A stretch of DNA of 64,000 nt, taken from positions 42,954 to 106,953 of the forward strand of contig NZ_JANFQF010000021.1 of NCBI RefSeq assembly GCF_024438035.1, read 5' to 3'. A program made the translations under genes and the position numbers. Position 1 is the first letter of the stretch; every line of letters starts with the position of its first letter. This DNA is from Rhodococcus tibetensis. GTDB lineage: Bacteria; Actinomycetota; Actinomycetes; Mycobacteriales; Mycobacteriaceae. Under the pieces are notes generated by a model. That model did no database searches. It was not told the DNA's origin and saw only the letters and a list, made by a program, of their open reading frames with translations. Shown piece after piece: positions 1 through 8,068 of the stretch.

Positions 1-305
1 CTGCCTTGCTCGCCCGCCACAGTGGAGAAGCGCACGAGCGACTCGGTTTTCGCTCCCGGCTGGAACAGCTTCGCCTTCGTGTACCGGCTCACATCGTGCG
101 TGATGACCAGTTCTCCGAAGGCGCCGCCGCCCTTGGCATGGACCACCCGCTCCGGGACGCGCTCGCGGTTGAACTGGGCGAGCTTTTCGACGAGGTAGTG
201 GTCGTGCAACAGGATGGGGCCCTGCGGTCCTGCGGTGAGCGATTCGTTGTCGCTGACGACAGGAATTCCGGCGTTGGTGGTGGTAGCGCGCTGTGTTTGC
301 GGCAT
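1..305 (-). CDS. katA: Catalase, N-terminal part (gene runs off the left edge)
   Basis: This is the first ~101 codons of a monofunctional haem catalase, which breaks hydrogen peroxide down to water and oxygen in the cytoplasm. The frame opens with MPQTQRA and carries the family hallmarks: [33 protein letters not shown] (with the distal haem histidine) and VRFSTVAGE at the window edge. The ATG at 305 is the only start that gives the usual catalase N-terminus. The gene lies 48 bp downstream of furA on the same strand, so co-expression from the FurA-controlled promoter is likely. The rest of the gene is outside the window, so completeness cannot be judged. The symbol katA is by family only. Confidence 0.93.
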   Translation of the reverse strand, partial: MPQTQRATTTNAGIPVVSDNESLTAGPQGPILLHDHYLVEKLAQFNRERVPERVVHAKGGGAFGELVITHDVSRYTKAKLFQPGAKTESLVRFSTVAGEQG

Positions 306-353
306 GGCAAAGCCTCCAGAGTGCTCAGCGGTGATGGGATGTAGGAAGACGGG

Positions 354-794
354 TCAGAACTGGGGTTCAGTCGCGTCGGGACGGCACTGTTCACACAGTC
401 CCCAGAAGACGACTTCGGCCTCGTCGACCTGGAAACCGTGCGACTGTGACGGTTCGAGGCAAGGCGCGTCACCGACGGCGCAATCGACGTCTGCGACGGT
501 GCCGCACGATCGACACACGAGGTGGTGGTGGTTGTCTCCGGTGCGGGTTTCGAACCGTGCGGGTGACCCCGCGGGTTCGATGCGGCGAAGGAGGCCGGCA
601 GCCGTGCACGCTTTCAGGACGTCGTACACGGCTTGCGTGGACACCGAACCCAGCTGGTCGCGCACTACGGCAGCAATGTCGTCGACGTCGGAATGCGGCT
701 GCGAGGCAACCGCATTCAACACTGCCACCCGAGGTGCAGTGACACGGAGGCCCACGCCGCGCAATTGCGCTCGGGGATCTTGGTCGTGTCGCAT
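354..794 (-). CDS. furA: Fur-family peroxide/metal-responsive repressor (FurA-like)
   Basis: 146-residue Fur-family repressor. It has an N-terminal winged helix (LRVTAPRVAVLNAV, then VSTQAVYDVLKACTAAGLLRR) and a C-terminal metal and dimer domain with the histidine cluster GDNHHHLVCRSCG. Two Cys pairs (CRSCG and CEQCRPD) would form the structural zinc site. In actinobacteria this type senses peroxide or iron and represses itself and an adjacent catalase or katG gene, which matches the catalase directly downstream here. The ATG at 794 sits 8 nt past a -10-like hexamer, suggesting a leaderless message (see 803-829). The function as a catalase regulator is inferred from this arrangement. Confidence 0.93.
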   Translation of the reverse strand: MRHDQDPRAQLRGVGLRVTAPRVAVLNAVASQPHSDVDDIAAVVRDQLGSVSTQAVYDVLKACTAAGLLRRIEPAGSPARFETRTGDNHHHLVCRSCGTVADVDCAVGDAPCLEPSQSHGFQVDEAEVVFWGLCEQCRPDATEPQF

Positions 795-802
795 GTATCC
801 CA

Positions 803-829
803 GTATGGCCCTCTTTTGGAATTAGTCAA
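803..829 (-). promoter_or_regulatory. furA promoter with FurA-type operator
   Basis: Read on the minus strand, TTGACTAATTCCA (829 to 817) is followed about 16 nt later by CATACT (808 to 803), then 8 nt before the furA ATG at 794. TTGACTnATTCCA is the form I recall for the autoregulatory site of mycobacterial furA, where the operator overlaps the -35. The short -10 to ATG distance predicts transcription starting at or next to the ATG. The motif is seen; the regulation is inferred. Confidence 0.6.
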
Positions 830-851
830 GAAAACAAAGGGTCGGAAAAAC

Positions 852-880
852 TTGACACGTCGGAAGTTCCCGACATAACG
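852..880 (+). promoter_or_regulatory. Promoter and inverted repeat upstream of ArsR gene
   Basis: TTGACA (852-857) lies 16 nt before CATAAC (874-879). Between them is GTCGG-N6-CCGAC (859-874), an inverted repeat well placed to be the ArsR autoregulatory operator. The GTG start at 888 comes 8 nt after the -10, again compatible with a leaderless message. Confidence 0.5.
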
Positions 881-887
881 TCGGAGG

Positions 888-1199
888 GTGCCAGACGACC
901 TCGTCTTCCTCGCCCTGTCGAATCCGGTCCGTCGACGCCTTCTCGAGATCCTCGCGGACGGCCCGCACACCGCCGGTGACCTCGCGGGACGCTTCGACCT
1001 GAGCCGTCCGGCCGTCGCCGAACACCTGCAAGTGCTCCGCCGGGCCGGGTTGGTTCGAGACGAACCTTCCGGACGGCAGCGGCACTACCACCTCACCCCG
1101 GAGCCCCTCTCCGACGTCGGCGACTGGCTACACCCGTTCGAGCGGTTCTGGCGACATCGCCTCCGCACTCTCGCCGACTTCCTCGAGGAGGACTCGTGA
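888..1199 (+). CDS. ArsR-family winged-helix repressor
   Basis: 103-residue ArsR-type regulator made almost entirely of the winged-helix domain: LALSNPVRRRLLEILADGPHT, then the recognition helix region FDLSRPAVAEHLQVLRRAGLV and the wing sequence RDEPSGRQRHYHL. No Cys metal site of the ArsR/SmtB kind is visible, so it probably belongs to the metal-independent branch that is co-encoded with SRPBCC proteins. Its stop overlaps the next start (GTGA at 1196-1199), so the two are translationally coupled. The GTG start at 888 is chosen because the promoter elements end only 8 nt upstream. The ligand is unknown. Confidence 0.88.
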   Translation: MPDDLVFLALSNPVRRRLLEILADGPHTAGDLAGRFDLSRPAVAEHLQVLRRAGLVRDEPSGRQRHYHLTPEPLSDVGDWLHPFERFWRHRLRTLADFLEEDS

Positions 1200-1606
1200 T
1201 CGACCCCACCACCACCGCGATTTCCGTCGACCAGTTCATCGCCGCACCACCGGCGAAGGTGTGGCGCGCCCTCACCGAGCCCGAACTACTTGCCCGCTGG
1301 TGGGCACCCGGTGACATCGCCCCCACGGTCGGGCATCGATTCCATCTCGAGATGCCGGGCTGGGGATCTGTTCCCTGCCAGGTCGTCCAGGTCGAGGTCG
1401 AAGCGCGATTCGTCTACACCTTCACCGAGAACTGGACTCTGGACTGGCAACTCGTCGCGGAAGGCACTGGCACCCGCCTCTTCCTCGATCACTCCGGATT
1501 CGACCTCGACGACAAGAGAAGTCGTGACGCCTTCGAGCGCATGGGTCCGGGTTGGCGCGACACCGTTCTGCCCCGCCTCGCAGGCGTCGTCACAGAACTC
1601 GGTTGA
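1196..1606 (+). CDS. SRPBCC (AHSA1-type) ligand-binding domain protein
   Basis: 136-residue START/Bet-v1-like protein of the AHSA1 group: ISVDQFIAAPPAKVWRALTEPELLARWWAPG at the N-terminus and a C-terminal helix FERMGPGWRDTVLPRLAGVV. These small cytosolic helix-grip proteins bind hydrophobic ligands. In actinobacteria they are often co-transcribed with an ArsR regulator, as here through a 4-bp GTGA overlap. A second pair of the same two families occurs at 55087-55847 in the opposite gene order. Substrate and reaction are unknown. Confidence 0.85.
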   Translation: MIDPTTTAISVDQFIAAPPAKVWRALTEPELLARWWAPGDIAPTVGHRFHLEMPGWGSVPCQVVQVEVEARFVYTFTENWTLDWQLVAEGTGTRLFLDHSGFDLDDKRSRDAFERMGPGWRDTVLPRLAGVVTELG

Positions 1607-1619
1607 CGGCGCCCCGCGC

Positions 1620-2267
1620 TCAGCGCAGCTTCGCCGGCCCGGTGGTCATACGGCCCGTGATCACGACAGCGTGATGGGTCCCGGGCACCAGCCAGTCGGC
1701 CAGAGTGGGGCCTTCTGCTCGCACGGCTACGCGGGCGTACCGGAGGTGCCCCCGCAGCCGGGCCGACGCCGCCAGGAGGCGTTCACCCGACTCTTCGGGC
1801 TGGGCGAATCCCAACGCGCCCGCGATCGGCAGCCTCGGACCGCGGGGGTGCGCCGTCGTCGACACACGCCACGCCCCGGATGACGCCTCGAACACACCGT
1901 GAACGTCCCCGTCGAACGCAGCCAGCACCTTCGGCAAACCCCAGTGCACGCGTCCGCCGTGGACGGATGGTTCCGAGTCGACTGCGATGAACGGCACCGC
2001 CATGCGCGGCATCGGACCTGTCCGACGCCCGGGTGCCCGCAGCACCGGGCTGGCCAGGATCTCGCGATACGGTCCGACGGGCGAGTCGAGGTAGTCGACC
2101 ATCATGGCCAAGGTCACCGGCAACAGGGCGCCCCCGGGGCCGAGTTCGCGGGCGGCGTCGGTGGCGCGATGCCACCACAGCGTCGCGCGCACCTCGGCGC
2201 GCCACGGCGGCGGCGAGCTCTCCGGCCATTCGGTGCGGTCGGTGGTCGATTCAGGCACGCTCCACAT
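1620..2267 (-). CDS. Acetoacetate-decarboxylase-superfamily protein
   Basis: 215-residue protein resembling the acetoacetate decarboxylase (ADC) superfamily, with the strand pattern LLPVTLAMMVDYLDSPVGPYREILASPV and a HWGLPKVLAAFDGD segment matching the region that carries the Schiff-base lysine in true decarboxylases. Members bind or transform beta-keto acids or related small acids, but many have lost decarboxylase activity, so the reaction is unassigned. It is the last gene of a four-gene operon. Its ATG at 2267 lies inside the end of the ChoD-like gene (17-nt overlap) and has an AAGGAG ribosome-binding site 8 nt upstream. Confidence 0.7.
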   Translation of the reverse strand: MWSVPESTTDRTEWPESSPPPWRAEVRATLWWHRATDAARELGPGGALLPVTLAMMVDYLDSPVGPYREILASPVLRAPGRRTGPMPRMAVPFIAVDSEPSVHGGRVHWGLPKVLAAFDGDVHGVFEASSGAWRVSTTAHPRGPRLPIAGALGFAQPEESGERLLAASARLRGHLRYARVAVRAEGPTLADWLVPGTHHAVVITGRMTTGPAKLR

Positions 2268-3963
2268 CGACGGTCTCCTTTCGGGTCGTCACGGTGAGGG
2301 GAAGGCGCAGGGCGCCGGGTGCGTCCGCCGGTACCACCGGGAAGCGCGGGAGTGAGGGGTCGATACGCACGTATGGCTTACCCGGTTCCGGCCTGGTGTC
2401 CGCCTCCCCCTTGTTCGGCCACAACGCGAACGCCCGCTCCGCCTGCGCCGTGATGGTAAGCGACGGGTTGACGCCGAGATTCGCGCTGACCACGGATCCG
2501 TCCGCCACGTGGAGTCCGTCGTGCCCGTAGGCCCGCAGGTACGGGTCGACGACTCCGGCGCGGGGTGAGTCGCCGATCGCGCACCCACCCAGGAAGTGGG
2601 CGGTCATCGGGATGTTCACCACGTCGCCCAGCGAACCACCGGGGTCACCGTCGATCTTGTCGGCAACCTTGCGGATGGCCGTGTGCCCTTGGGGTATCCA
2701 TTCCGGTGGAGGAGTGCCCGGACCGGGCCGACTGGTGACCGCGCGCCCGAAGCGGCCCCGCCCCTTGGTGAGTTCCAGGGAGTTGTCGTCGGTTTGCATC
2801 ACCAGCGCGATCACCGTCCGCTCGGACCAGTGCCGTACCGACAGACTGCGCAGGAAGGCGTCGGGTCTGCGGAGCGCGACACCGATAGTCTTCAGCAGAC
2901 GAGGTGTCCTGCCCCCGCCGTCACTGAGGACGGTCTGCAGCAACCCGATCGCGTTGCTGCCCTTGCCGTAGCGCACAGGTTCGATGTGGGTGTGATCGTC
3001 CGGGTGGAACGAGGACGTGATCGCGATCCCGCGCGTGAAGTCGGTGTTCCGGTTCTTCGCGGTGGCCGCGAGTACAGCCTCCGAGTTTGTCCGCACTACG
3101 GTTCCGAGCCGCGGCGACAGCCGTGGCAACGCCCCCGACTCCTTCATCGCGAGCAGCAGTCGCGCGGTGCCGTACGTGCCCGCGGCCACCACCACCTGGT
3201 CGGCGGTGAAGGTACGCTCCCGCTTGCGGATTCCGTTCGTTCGACGAGTGCGTACCTCGTATCCGCCACCCTGGCGTGGGCGTAACTCCTTCACCGTGGT
3301 CAACGGATGTATCTGCGCACCGGCCTGTTCCGCCAAGTAGAGGTAGTTCTTGACGAGCGTGTTCTTGGCGCCCACGCGACAGCCGGTCATGCAGCCACCG
3401 CACTCGGTGCAACCGGCGCGATCCGGGCCCTTGCCACCGAAGTAGGGGTCCGCGACCGTCACTCCCGGTTCCCCGAAGAAGACACCGACAGGCGTGGACG
3501 TGAACGTCTCACCGACACCCATCTCTTCCGCCACCTCGCGCATGATTGCGTCGGCCGGGGTGAACAACGGACTGGTCCGCACTCCCAGCATCCGTTTCGC
3601 CTGCTCGTAGTACGGAGCCAACTCCGACTGCCAGTCGGTGATATGCGCCCACTGCTTGTCCTCGAAGAATCGGCGGGGCGGCTGATACAAGGTATTGGCG
3701 TAGTTGAGCGAACCGCCGCCTACACCGGCACCCGCCATCACGAGGACGTCGGGAAAGAGGTGGATGCGTTGCATGCCATAGCAACCCATCCATGGAGCCC
3801 ATAGATACCGGCGCAGCCTCCAGCTGGTCTCCGGCATCTCGTCGTCGGCGAAACGCCGTCCCGCCTCGAGGACACCGACCTTGTACCCCTTCTCGGTGAG
3901 CCGCAGGGCAGCCACACTGCCGCCGAAGCCCGAGCCGATCACCACCACGTCGTAGTGCGTCAC
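2251..3963 (-). CDS. choD: ChoD-like GMC flavin oxidoreductase
   Basis: 570-residue FAD oxidoreductase close in sequence pattern to mycobacterial ChoD (a putative cholesterol oxidase). It has an N-terminal dinucleotide motif YDVVVIGSGFGGSVAALRL, GAGVGGGSLNYANTLYQPP, a cysteine-rich CTECGGCMTGC followed by GAKNTLVKNYL, HIEPVRYGKGSNA, and a C-terminal VNPSLTITAQAERAFALWPNKGE. It probably oxidises a sterol or other alcohol using FAD. The start is the GTG at 3963, which overlaps the stop of the monooxygenase gene (GTGA); an ATG 47 codons further upstream would lie inside that gene and add a non-conserved tail. True cholesterol oxidase activity is not proven even for ChoD. Confidence 0.85.
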   Translation of the reverse strand: MTHYDVVVIGSGFGGSVAALRLTEKGYKVGVLEAGRRFADDEMPETSWRLRRYLWAPWMGCYGMQRIHLFPDVLVMAGAGVGGGSLNYANTLYQPPRRFFEDKQWAHITDWQSELAPYYEQAKRMLGVRTSPLFTPADAIMREVAEEMGVGETFTSTPVGVFFGEPGVTVADPYFGGKGPDRAGCTECGGCMTGCRVGAKNTLVKNYLYLAEQAGAQIHPLTTVKELRPRQGGGYEVRTRRTNGIRKRERTFTADQVVVAAGTYGTARLLLAMKESGALPRLSPRLGTVVRTNSEAVLAATAKNRNTDFTRGIAITSSFHPDDHTHIEPVRYGKGSNAIGLLQTVLSDGGGRTPRLLKTIGVALRRPDAFLRSLSVRHWSERTVIALVMQTDDNSLELTKGRGRFGRAVTSRPGPGTPPPEWIPQGHTAIRKVADKIDGDPGGSLGDVVNIPMTAHFLGGCAIGDSPRAGVVDPYLRAYGHDGLHVADGSVVSANLGVNPSLTITAQAERAFALWPNKGEADTRPEPGKPYVRIDPSLPRFPVVPADAPGALRLPLTVTTRKETVDVERA

Positions 3964-5450
3964 GCGACGGCCTCCTTCTCGGTCTTTCGACGCGCCACGT
4001 AGTTCTCCCGGTCGAAGTGCTGCAGTTGCGAACGGAATCTGAAGGTGAACGTCGGCCACTGCACCGAGTTGCGCCCCTCCGCGTCGTAATACCAACTCGA
4101 ACATCCACCCTTGTTCCAGACGGTGCTCTGCAAGTCCGATTGGATTCGCGTGTTGTACTGCCGCTGCGCCTCCTCTGTCACCTCGAACGCTGCAATGCCG
4201 TTGTCCCGCATGGTGTCAAGTGCATCGACGATATACGCAGACTGGGATTCGAGCATGTACACGATGGAGCTGTGCCCGAGGTTGGTGTTGGGGCCGTACA
4301 TGAGGAACAGATTGGGGAATCCGGCGACCGTCGTCCCCTTGTAGGCGTGGGGACTGCCCTTCCAGTGCTCGGCGAGGGTGTGCCCGTCCGCACCGCGGAG
4401 CGCATGTGCGACAGGGGGTTCCGTGGGGGTGAAACCGGTAGCGAAAATGATGGTGTCGACCTTGTGTTCGCCCCCGACCGCGTCGACCACACCGTCCTCG
4501 GTGATGCCCGCCAGGCCTGCGTCGACGAGCGTGACGTCCGGCCGGTCGAGCGTGCGCAACCAGTCGTTCGACAACAGCATCCGCTTGCAGCCGATCGTGA
4601 AATCGGGGGTGAGCTTCTTTCGCAGTTCGGGATCGCGAATCTGCCGACGCAGATGCGCTTTGGCCACCATCTCGAACACGGGCAACAGTCCGGTGGCATG
4701 AGCCAGGACTCCGCCGAGCGCTTCACGGAAACTGTAGACAGAGCCGCGAACTACTTTTTGCGCCATAGGTATCCGGCGATACAGGCGTTTCTCGGGATCG
4801 GAGAGCACTCGATCGAGCCGCGGGATGACCCACGCCGGCGTGCGCTGAAACACCGTCACGTGCTTCGCGTGCGGTGCGATTTCCGGAACGAACTGCACGG
4901 CCGACGCACCCGTGCCGATGACGGCCACCCGCTCACCGGTGAGGTCGTGGTCGTGATTCCACGTCGCGGAGTGGAAGGTGGTGCCGCCGAACGTGTCGAT
5001 GCCCGGCATGTCCGGGATGCTCGGGGTCGACAGAGCACCGGTGGCCGCCACCACCACATCGGCGGTCAACGAGCCACGGCTCGTACGCACATGCCACAGC
5101 GCTTTGGTGTCATCCCAGTTCGCCCCCTCCAGTTCGCAGTCGGTCACCACCCGGGACGAAATGCCGGTGTCGGCCGCGACCTTCTTCAGGTACCGGTAGA
5201 TCTCGGGTTGCCGGGCGAACGTGTGGCTCCAGTCGGCGCTGGGTGCGAAGGAGAACGAGTACAGCGACGTGGGGACATCGCACGCACACCCCGGGTAGGT
5301 GTTGTCGCGCCACGTGCCGCCGACATCGTGGCCACGCTCGATGATCAGGACATCGGCCTCCGGACGGGACCGGAGGATCCGAGCCGTGAGACCCATTCCC
5401 GCGAAACCGGCTCCCACGACGAGAGTGTGTACATGCTGCGGAAGACTCAC
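3960..5450 (-). CDS. Baeyer-Villiger-type flavin monooxygenase
   Basis: 496-residue class B flavoprotein monooxygenase. It has two nucleotide-binding motifs, TLVVGAGFAGMGL near the N-terminus and VAVIGTGASAVQF in the middle, and between them the exact Baeyer-Villiger fingerprint FxGxxxHxxxW in FGGTTFHSATW. These enzymes use NADPH and oxygen to insert oxygen next to a carbonyl. The GTG at 5450 overlaps the TetR stop (GTGA) and is preferred over an upstream GTG at 5474 that would overlap more. Together with the ChoD-like oxidase and the ADC-like protein it suggests a route from an alcohol through a ketone to an ester, but the substrate is unknown. Confidence 0.9.
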   Translation of the reverse strand: MSLPQHVHTLVVGAGFAGMGLTARILRSRPEADVLIIERGHDVGGTWRDNTYPGCACDVPTSLYSFSFAPSADWSHTFARQPEIYRYLKKVAADTGISSRVVTDCELEGANWDDTKALWHVRTSRGSLTADVVVAATGALSTPSIPDMPGIDTFGGTTFHSATWNHDHDLTGERVAVIGTGASAVQFVPEIAPHAKHVTVFQRTPAWVIPRLDRVLSDPEKRLYRRIPMAQKVVRGSVYSFREALGGVLAHATGLLPVFEMVAKAHLRRQIRDPELRKKLTPDFTIGCKRMLLSNDWLRTLDRPDVTLVDAGLAGITEDGVVDAVGGEHKVDTIIFATGFTPTEPPVAHALRGADGHTLAEHWKGSPHAYKGTTVAGFPNLFLMYGPNTNLGHSSIVYMLESQSAYIVDALDTMRDNGIAAFEVTEEAQRQYNTRIQSDLQSTVWNKGGCSSWYYDAEGRNSVQWPTFTFRFRSQLQHFDRENYVARRKTEKEAVA

Positions 5451-6031
5451 GACTTCTTCACCTTCGATTCCCACGCCGGCAGCAGCCGCGCGCGTGCTGA
5501 GTGATCGGCCTCGGGGGTCCGGAACAGTGCCGACACCGCGAGACCGCGAACCAATTCGATACTGAGCTCGATGGTGTCGGCGTCGTACCGATCACCGAAC
5601 ACCTCCGCGGACCCGTGTCGCAGCGCCTCGGTGACCTTCCGCTCCAGCGGAACGGTCGCCTCGAACAACGCCGGGTCGGTGCGGGCGGCCACCCACAACT
5701 CGAGTGCCGCATAGAACAACGGGCCGGAAAAGGCGTCGGCCAGCACGTCGATGCCGCGATCGGCGTCCACTTCGGCGGCGAGGATCTCCGCCATCCGCTT
5801 GTCGACGAGGTACTCCACCGCCGCCACGACCAGCGACTCCTTGGTGGGGAAATGGTGCAGCTGGGCGCCCCGCGACACCCCCGCCCGGCGGGCGATGCCC
5901 TGGGTGGTGGTGCGCGCGTAGCCGAGCTCGACCAGCGAGTCGACCGCAGCCTCGAGCAATCTGGTGCGCATCGCGGCGGTGCGCTCGGCCTGGGTGCGAG
6001 TCGGTTTGGCGAGGGCTATGTCGGAGGTCAC
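5447..6031 (-). CDS. TetR-family repressor of the monooxygenase operon
   Basis: 194-residue TetR regulator with an N-terminal HTH (AMRTRLLEAAVDSLVELGYARTTTQGIARRAGVSRGAQLHHF, residues ~20-60) and a larger variable ligand domain. It heads the operon TetR - monooxygenase - ChoD-like - ADC-like, with 4-, 4- and 17-nt overlaps. The start is the GTG at 6031: a TGGACT/TACAGT promoter with 17-bp spacing ends 6 nt upstream, so the message is probably leaderless, and no other in-frame start precedes the HTH. An inverted repeat overlapping the -35 is probably its own operator. Confidence 0.9.
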   Translation of the reverse strand: MTSDIALAKPTRTQAERTAAMRTRLLEAAVDSLVELGYARTTTQGIARRAGVSRGAQLHHFPTKESLVVAAVEYLVDKRMAEILAAEVDADRGIDVLADAFSGPLFYAALELWVAARTDPALFEATVPLERKVTEALRHGSAEVFGDRYDADTIELSIELVRGLAVSALFRTPEADHSARARLLPAWESKVKKS

Positions 6032-6037
6032 ATCTGC

Positions 6038-6071
6038 ACTGTAGGCCGAAATATGAAAACAGTCCAGACTG
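6038..6071 (-). promoter_or_regulatory. Promoter/operator of the TetR-monooxygenase operon
   Basis: On the minus strand -35 TGGACT (6066-6061), a 17-nt spacer and -10 TACAGT (6043-6038) stand 6 nt before the GTG of tetR. CAGTC-N2-GACTG (6060-6071) overlaps the -35, the classic place for a TetR-type operator that blocks RNA polymerase. This implies negative autoregulation of the whole operon. Spacing and symmetry are seen; repression is inferred. Confidence 0.65.
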
Positions 6072-6144
6072 CTTTTAAGTTTCCGGCCGCTGACACCCCA
6101 TGAGTGCCTTATCAACGTCCGGCGGTCAAGGCGTACGCACAGGC

Positions 6145-7932
6145 CTACGGGACGAGGCGGTACCTCAGCATCATGTCGTGGTCCTCGTGGTCGAGCATGT
6201 GGCAGTGCCACACGTAGCCCTGCAGAGGTCGCGACGCCTGACCGTCGGTGTGCCCGCCCGAGTGCTGTGTCGGATGCGCCGACATGCCGAAGGTCGCGTC
6301 GGGATCGAAACCCAGTTCCCCGGCCGTCGGGAACCGCACGACGACCCGAGTGACGGAGTTGGCGTCGGCGATGACCGTGTCCTTGAAACCGGACTCCCAC
6401 GGCTGCGGCGACTGCACCGGTCCCCGGATGAACGGATCCGGAGACGGCGTCCACCGTGTCCCGACAGCGGGCAGCGGCGACGCCGACATCATTGCGACCG
6501 TATCGACCGCCTGCCGCCCGAGTACGCGGAACCTCACCAGATGCAGATGGATGGGGTGCGGTTCGGGTGTGGCGTTGACGATGTTCCACTGTTCAACCGC
6601 ACCCTGCCGCGGCATCTCGATGTCGTCGGTGGTGTAGCGCAGGTTGTTGAGCGACATGAGCGGCGAGGGTTGGCCGAGGCCCTGTCCGATTTGCAGTACC
6701 GAGACGTTGCGTACCGTCCGGGGTTGTGCGACCGGTGCGAGCAGTGGCGGCTGCCGGCTGCCGCCGCGCAGGGTCTGCGGCACCGGCCCGGTGAACCCCG
6801 CCGCAGCTCCCACGCGGAAACGGCAAAAGCGCGGCATGGGCACGATCCCGCGCTGCGCGACCTGGTCGGGAATCGCCTCGTCGTTCCGCAGTTCGACGGT
6901 CGCGCCGGGCCCCAGCGCCCCGAAGTCGACCAGCAGGTCGGCCCGTTCACCCGGACCCAGGCGAACGTGGTCGACGGGGACCGGAACGTCGAACAGGCCG
7001 CCTTCGGCACCGATCACCCAGAACCTCATGCGATTGTCGAAGAAGAGGTTCCACACGCTGAACGAGGCGGCATTGACCATGCGCAGGCGGTACAGCCCGC
7101 GCGCCACGGCCATCTCGGGCCACACCTTGCCGTTCACCACGCCGGTGTCGCCGGGTGTCGCCGCTTCCCAGCTCCCCTGCGGGTTCAGCGGGTTGGAGCG
7201 GACACTCTGCCTGCCGTCCTCCGTGAAGGTCTTGTCCTGCAGGATGAGCGGAACCTCGAACTCGCCGGCCGGCAGCCCGAGCGGATTACCCGCTGTACCC
7301 GTGTCGAACTCGTCGCGGAGCAGGTACAGACCGGCCAGTCCCGCGAAGATGTTGAGCCGGGTCACGCCCATCGCGTGATCGTGGTACCAGAGTGAACACG
7401 CATCCTGCTGATTCGGGAACTCGTAGACCAGCCCCTGCCCGCGCCGCAGCGTGTGCTCGGGGTGTCCGTCGAACTCGGGCGGATTGGACCCGCCGTGCAG
7501 ATGCAGTGCGGTCGGCACGTCGGTGCGGTCCGCCTCGGTCACACCGTGCAACCTCGTGTCCACATCCGCGGCGAGAGGATTACTCGCGATGTCGTTGCGG
7601 TACACGAGCGACGTCCGTTCGCCGACCCGGGCCTCGATCGTCGGTCCCAGGTAGTCGGTGCCGCCGTAAGCGAGCGCCGGGGACGCCGCGAGGTCGGAGT
7701 GAAAAATATGCATCGTGCTGCTCGCATGCACCTCGACGGAGGTGCCCCCGAGTGTCGGAAGCAGCGGAAGTGGGTCCCGAAACGGCTCGAGTGGCGGCGA
7801 CCGGAACACGAAGGGTCGCAGAGGGTCGATCCCGAACGGGAAAGCAGCCGCAGAGCCGACTCCTACCGCCCCCAACCCGGCCGTCAACGCCAGTCCACGA
7901 ACGAACGACCTGCGCGGAATCCGTCCACCCAT
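6145..7932 (-). CDS. Tat-exported multicopper oxidase (CotA/bilirubin-oxidase type)
   Basis: 595-residue multicopper oxidase. The N-terminus MGGRIPRRSFVRGLALTAG is a twin-arginine signal, so the folded enzyme should be exported. The four copper motifs are intact: HLHGG (H144, H146), WYHDH (H184, H186), HPIHLH, and the C-terminal HCHMLDHEDHDMM, with type-1 Cys near residue 577 and a Met axial candidate about ten residues later. The protein could oxidise phenols, bilirubin-like compounds or metal ions, passing electrons to oxygen. The start at 7932 is the one that yields the Tat signal. It is divergent from a formylglycine-generating enzyme, itself a copper enzyme. Confidence 0.92.
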   Translation of the reverse strand: MGGRIPRRSFVRGLALTAGLGAVGVGSAAAFPFGIDPLRPFVFRSPPLEPFRDPLPLLPTLGGTSVEVHASSTMHIFHSDLAASPALAYGGTDYLGPTIEARVGERTSLVYRNDIASNPLAADVDTRLHGVTEADRTDVPTALHLHGGSNPPEFDGHPEHTLRRGQGLVYEFPNQQDACSLWYHDHAMGVTRLNIFAGLAGLYLLRDEFDTGTAGNPLGLPAGEFEVPLILQDKTFTEDGRQSVRSNPLNPQGSWEAATPGDTGVVNGKVWPEMAVARGLYRLRMVNAASFSVWNLFFDNRMRFWVIGAEGGLFDVPVPVDHVRLGPGERADLLVDFGALGPGATVELRNDEAIPDQVAQRGIVPMPRFCRFRVGAAAGFTGPVPQTLRGGSRQPPLLAPVAQPRTVRNVSVLQIGQGLGQPSPLMSLNNLRYTTDDIEMPRQGAVEQWNIVNATPEPHPIHLHLVRFRVLGRQAVDTVAMMSASPLPAVGTRWTPSPDPFIRGPVQSPQPWESGFKDTVIADANSVTRVVVRFPTAGELGFDPDATFGMSAHPTQHSGGHTDGQASRPLQGYVWHCHMLDHEDHDMMLRYRLVP

Positions 7933-8068
7933 TCGCCGCCCCCTGCACGGTGAAAAATCCTTTGCGACTCGGAAAGCCGACGGTACCTCGAGCCGGGGTG
8001 CCCTCAGCCCGGTTTCGCCACCCGGGGATTCCGTCGCGCCCGTGTGCCGACCGTGCCACTCTGACGTC

